Below are positions 31,726 to 34,502 of a stretch of DNA of 34,502 nt, in pieces. Position 1 is the first letter of the stretch; each line of letters starts with the position of its first letter. The notes below the pieces were generated by a model that worked only from the letters and a program-made list of their open reading frames with translations, ran no database searches and was not told the DNA's origin. The stretch spans positions 1 to 34,502 of the forward strand of contig JAHBWA010000094.1 in NCBI GenBank assembly GCA_019637195.1, read 5' to 3'. The position numbers and the translations under genes were made by a program. The DNA comes from Labilithrix sp. Lineage in GTDB: Bacteria > Myxococcota_A > Polyangia > Polyangiales > Polyangiaceae.

Positions 31726-33468
31726 ATGCGCCCGCTCGTGATCTCGGGAGGAACGGTCTTCGACGGCACCGGCTCGCCCTCGTACGCGGGTGACGTCCTC
31801 GTGCAGGATGGGCGCATCGCCGAGATGTCACGCGCGAAGATCGCGCCCCCGCCGGACGCCGAGGTCGTCGACGCTCGGGGCAAGTGGGTCCTGCCGGGGT
31901 TCGTCGACAACCACACGCACTACGACGGCGAGGTCCTCGTCGCGCCGCAGCTCTCCGAGTCCGTTCGCCACGGCGTCACCACGGTGCTGCTCGGCGGCTG
32001 CTCGCTGTCGTTCGTCTACGCCGACGTCGACGACTGCTGCGACATGTTCACGCGGGTCGAGGCGTTCCCGCGCGAGGTCCTCGTGCCGATCCTGCGCGAT
32101 CGCAAGTCGTGGTCGTCTCCGCGCGGCTGGATCGATCACGTCGAGTCGCTCGCGCTCGGACCGAACGTCGCCTCGTTCATCGGCCACTCCGACATCCGCG
32201 CGCACGTGATGGGCATCGATCGGTCGCTCCGCGAAGACGAGCGCCCGACGCGCGCCGAGATCGATCGCATGGTGGCGCTGCTCGAGGAGTCGCTCGACGC
32301 CGGGATGATCGGCATCTCGATGCAGCACAACCCCTGGGACAAGATGGACGGCCGGCACTGGTCGAAGCTCTTGCCCGCGGCCTACGCCAAGACGAGCGAG
32401 CGCAGCGCGCTCACCCGCGTCGTCCGTCGTCGCGGTGGTCACCTGCAAGGCGTGCCGAACCTCGTGAACCGCGTCGCCGCGCTCTGGTACATGTCGCAGA
32501 GCGCGTCGTACTTCGGCCTGCGGAAGCCGCTCAAGGCCTCGATGGTCGCGCTGATGGACCTGAAGGGCGATCCCTACGTCCGGTCGCTCATCGGCTTCAT
32601 CGCGGGCGTCTTCAACCGCGTCCTCGGCGCCGACTTCCGGATGCAGGTCTTCCCCGTCCCCTTCCGCGTCCTCGCGCAGGGCATGGATCTCGTCATCTTC
32701 GAGGAGTTCCCGACCGGCGCGCTCGCCCGGCACCTCGCGCGCGATCCCGAAGCGCTGACCCGCACGCTGCGCGATCCCGAGTACCGCAAGCGCTTCAAGC
32801 GGCACTACGCGAACAAGCTCGCGCCGAAGGTCTGGCAGAAGGACTTCGGCGACGCGTACGTCGTCGACGCCCCCGACCGGTCGCTGATCGGCAAGTCGTT
32901 CACCGACATCGCCCGCGAGCGCGACCAGCACCCGGTCGACACGTTCCTCGATCTCGTCGTCGAGCAGGATCGCGCGATCACCTGGGAGACCGTGGTCGGA
33001 AACCATGACCCCTCGCGCTACGGCCCGCTCTACAACGAGCCGAGCGGCGTCCTCGGCTTCGCCGACTCCGGAGCGCACATCGACAACATGGCGTTCTACA
33101 ACGTCCCGCTCCGCGTCCTCCGCTACGTCCAGGCCTCCCACGACGAGGGCGAGCCGCTGATGAGCCTCGAGAAGGCCGTCTTCCGCCTCACGAAGGAGAA
33201 CGCCGACTTCTTCAACATCGACGCCGGCCACCTGGCCGTCGGCAAGCGCGCCGACGTCACGGTCGTCGATCCGGCAAAGCTGACCGACGCCGTCCACGAG
33301 TACCACACCGCCGAGTTCCTCGAGGGGCACACGCGGCTCGTCAACCGGAACGACGACGCCGTCGACCTCGTGGCGATCGGGGGGAAAATCGCGTGGCGCG
33401 CGGGGGGGTTCAGCGAGGCGTTCGGGGTCGAGAGGTTCGGGAGGTTTCTGCGGGGGAGCCACTCGTAG
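31726..33468 (+). CDS. D-aminoacylase / N-acyl-D-amino-acid deacylase-like amidohydrolase
   Basis: The product has 580 residues of the amidohydrolase-3 (D-aminoacylase) family, which removes acyl groups from N-acyl-D-amino acids or cleaves related amides. The N-terminal beta part (LVISGGTVFDGTGSPSYAGDVLVQDGRI) leads into the metal motif HTH (His63/His65 in GFVDNHTHYDGE). Cys92 in GGCSLSF matches the metal-bridging Cys of D-aminoacylases, and ADSGAHIDNM near residue 450 holds the catalytic Asp. The C-terminus returns to the small beta domain (LAVGKRADVTVVDPAKL). Length is slightly above the usual 480-550. AGGA lies eight bases before the ATG. Many myxobacterial copies are annotated as D-aminoacylase on similarity alone; the true substrate is uncertain. 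Confidence 0.9.
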   Translation: MRPLVISGGTVFDGTGSPSYAGDVLVQDGRIAEMSRAKIAPPPDAEVVDARGKWVLPGFVDNHTHYDGEVLVAPQLSESVRHGVTTVLLGGCSLSFVYADVDDCCDMFTRVEAFPREVLVPILRDRKSWSSPRGWIDHVESLALGPNVASFIGHSDIRAHVMGIDRSLREDERPTRAEIDRMVALLEESLDAGMIGISMQHNPWDKMDGRHWSKLLPAAYAKTSERSALTRVVRRRGGHLQGVPNLVNRVAALWYMSQSASYFGLRKPLKASMVALMDLKGDPYVRSLIGFIAGVFNRVLGADFRMQVFPVPFRVLAQGMDLVIFEEFPTGALARHLARDPEALTRTLRDPEYRKRFKRHYANKLAPKVWQKDFGDAYVVDAPDRSLIGKSFTDIARERDQHPVDTFLDLVVEQDRAITWETVVGNHDPSRYGPLYNEPSGVLGFADSGAHIDNMAFYNVPLRVLRYVQASHDEGEPLMSLEKAVFRLTKENADFFNIDAGHLAVGKRADVTVVDPAKLTDAVHEYHTAEFLEGHTRLVNRNDDAVDLVAIGGKIAWRAGGFSEAFGVERFGRFLRGSHS

Positions 33469-33758
33469 GGGGTGAAACGCCCGAATGTGGCGGATCCTCG
33501 ACAAGCTCCGGGGAAACGACCTCGAGCGGTCCGGCGCCCGACAGGATCATCTAAGTCAGCGATCTCGATTCGCGAACACTTCTCATGCGGCTCATCGCGG
33601 ATGATCCGCAGCCGCTTCGAGCTCACTCAGCGTGACATCACGGAGCGCCGAACAGCGTCGCCGGAACACCGTGCAGCAAGATGCTCCCACGCATACCGGC
33701 GTCGCCGTTCGGTCACTGCTCAGTCGACAGGCTTGCTCGTTCTCGCGACACTGCTGGT

Positions 33759-33956
33759 ATGGCGAAGAACTCCTTCCGCACGCCGAAGTTCGTTGATCAC
33801 GTCATCGAGGGCGACGACGGGCGCGTCGTGGGCACGCTCCGGATCAAGCCCTCGGGCGTCTCGTGGGCGCCAGCCGAGGGGAAGAAGTGGCGATCGGTGT
33901 CCCTCGAGAAGTTCATCAGGTTCATGAAGGAGAACGGAAAGATGAAGGAGAAGTAG
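33759..33956 (+). CDS. small basic protein, unknown function
   Basis: The product has 65 residues from an ATG at 33759 (the frame is open from 33681). It begins MAKNSFRTPKFVDHVIEGDDG, continues as beta-like strands (VVGTLRIKPSGVSWAPA) and ends in a Lys-rich helix (SVSLEKFIRFMKENGKMKEK). The pattern of strands then helix, with a Trp pair (SWAP, KKWR), looks like a real small globular protein. Lys is used far more than in neighbouring genes and the local DNA is less GC-rich. No family is recognised and no ribosome binding site is clear. Confidence 0.6.
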   Translation: MAKNSFRTPKFVDHVIEGDDGRVVGTLRIKPSGVSWAPAEGKKWRSVSLEKFIRFMKENGKMKEK

Positions 33957-34251
33957 CCGGCTACGCGCCAGCGCCGCGATCAGCACCGTTGAATGGGAGG
34001 ACCAAGTCGCCGCAACGGCGTAGGACCCGCACGGGGCAAGCTAGCCGCTCGCGCTGGGGGTGCAGCGAGTGGCCGCCGAGCTCCAGGTTCTTGCAGCGCG
34101 CAGCGGCCGGTCGGTCCGCGTACGCCGCTCGCACCTCGGACTCGCCACAATCGGGCCTGGCTCGTTCCTCAGCACCAAGCTCGAGTCGTGCCCCACCGAT
34201 CCAATCCTCCGCGGCTCGGCGCTGGATCGCGCGGAGCCTTCAAGCAACCGC
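33957..34251. other. 295-bp stretch with no convincing gene
   Basis: Neither strand gives a frame with family features, a signal peptide or a ribosome binding site. The sequence is less GC-rich than the rest of the window, like the 290 bp before the small basic gene (33469-33758), which is also empty. Confidence 0.45.
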
Positions 34252-34502
34252 TCAGCGGCCGTGAGGCGCTCCGGGCGGCCGGATCCCGCGCCGCGGCGCC
34301 AGCTCCACCTCTTCGACGAGGCTCGAGCGGCGAAGCGCGGCGACTGTTGCCTCCGTCGCCTCCGGCTCGACCTCGAGGACGAACATGCGGTGCAGCTCGT
34401 CGTCCTCGCGCTCGTCCGCGAACACCTGCCGGACACGCACGACGCCAGGGACGGCCGCGGCCATCGCCTTACCGCGCTCGAGGTCCACGCCGCGCGCGAA
34501 CT
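34252..34502 (-). CDS. C-terminal part of a protein running off the window
   Basis: The frame is open to the window end with no stop in the last visible codons (FARG before a possible GTG at 34488), so the gene may be partial. The visible 80 or so residues end ELAPRRGIRPPGAPHGR. The core, VPGVVRVRQVFADEREDDELHRMFVLEVEPEA then VAALRRSSLVEEVELAPRR, has the pattern of a small ferredoxin-like alpha/beta domain such as subtilase propeptides (I9-like). Finding it at the C-terminus, or as a stand-alone inhibitor, would be unusual. The assignment is weak. Confidence 0.5.
   Translation of the reverse strand, partial: FARGVDLERGKAMAAAVPGVVRVRQVFADEREDDELHRMFVLEVEPEATEATVAALRRSSLVEEVELAPRRGIRPPGAPHGR

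Overview
The window is very GC-rich chromosomal DNA with densely packed genes on both strands. It has many Cys-anchored lipoproteins with Asp/Gly/Ala-rich linkers, a fused Ser/Thr kinase-cyclase-TPR receptor, a CorE-like metal-sensing ECF sigma factor and a Gld-type ABC operon. Together these point to a myxobacterium, probably in the Polyangiales/Sorangiineae. That placement is inferred from gene content and style, not from a marker gene. No rRNA, tRNA, IS element, phage or CRISPR was seen.

Layout. 1-2443: a small membrane-anchored protein, a YjbQ-family enzyme and a helical lipoprotein-like protein, closed by three 40-bp hairpin repeats. 2443-3507 (-): a leucine/amino-acid dehydrogenase, divergent from a secreted subtilase (3769-5034). 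5132-10280 (-): a four-gene ABC operon (ATPase, permease, GldG-like protein, DUF4340 protein). 10281-11010: a 730-bp spacer with a 21-bp tandem repeat. 11011-16341 (-): a beta-helix lipoprotein downstream of a 1368-residue kinase/cyclase/ATPase/TPR protein, whose divergent promoter region is full of inverted repeats. 16507-17484: a lipoprotein. 17494-18615 (-): adenosine deaminase. 18687-22589 (+): a lipoprotein, a two-helix membrane protein and a CPA2-type antiporter. 22719-25222 (-): two universal stress proteins around a lysozyme-like protein.

25301-29308 (-) looks like a copper-response cluster. It holds a CorE-like ECF sigma factor with a CxC linker motif and a six-Cys tail, a His-rich heavy-metal-binding lipoprotein, a TolC-type outer-membrane factor and a periplasmic multicopper oxidase. 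A candidate ECF promoter sits before the lipoprotein. The likely logic is metal binding to sigma, activation of the downstream genes, then periplasmic binding, oxidation and export of copper. No inner-membrane pump is present in the window.

The most unusual item is in this cluster. The translation-start region of the outer-membrane factor is tandemly triplicated in perfect 62-bp units. This creates two short leader ORFs, each with a stop codon that overlaps the next start as ATGA. More broadly, five unrelated short tandem arrays lie in five intergenic spaces, which is a high density for 34 kb. The right end (33469-34502) is visibly less GC-rich and sparsely coding, with a small basic protein and a gene running off the window.
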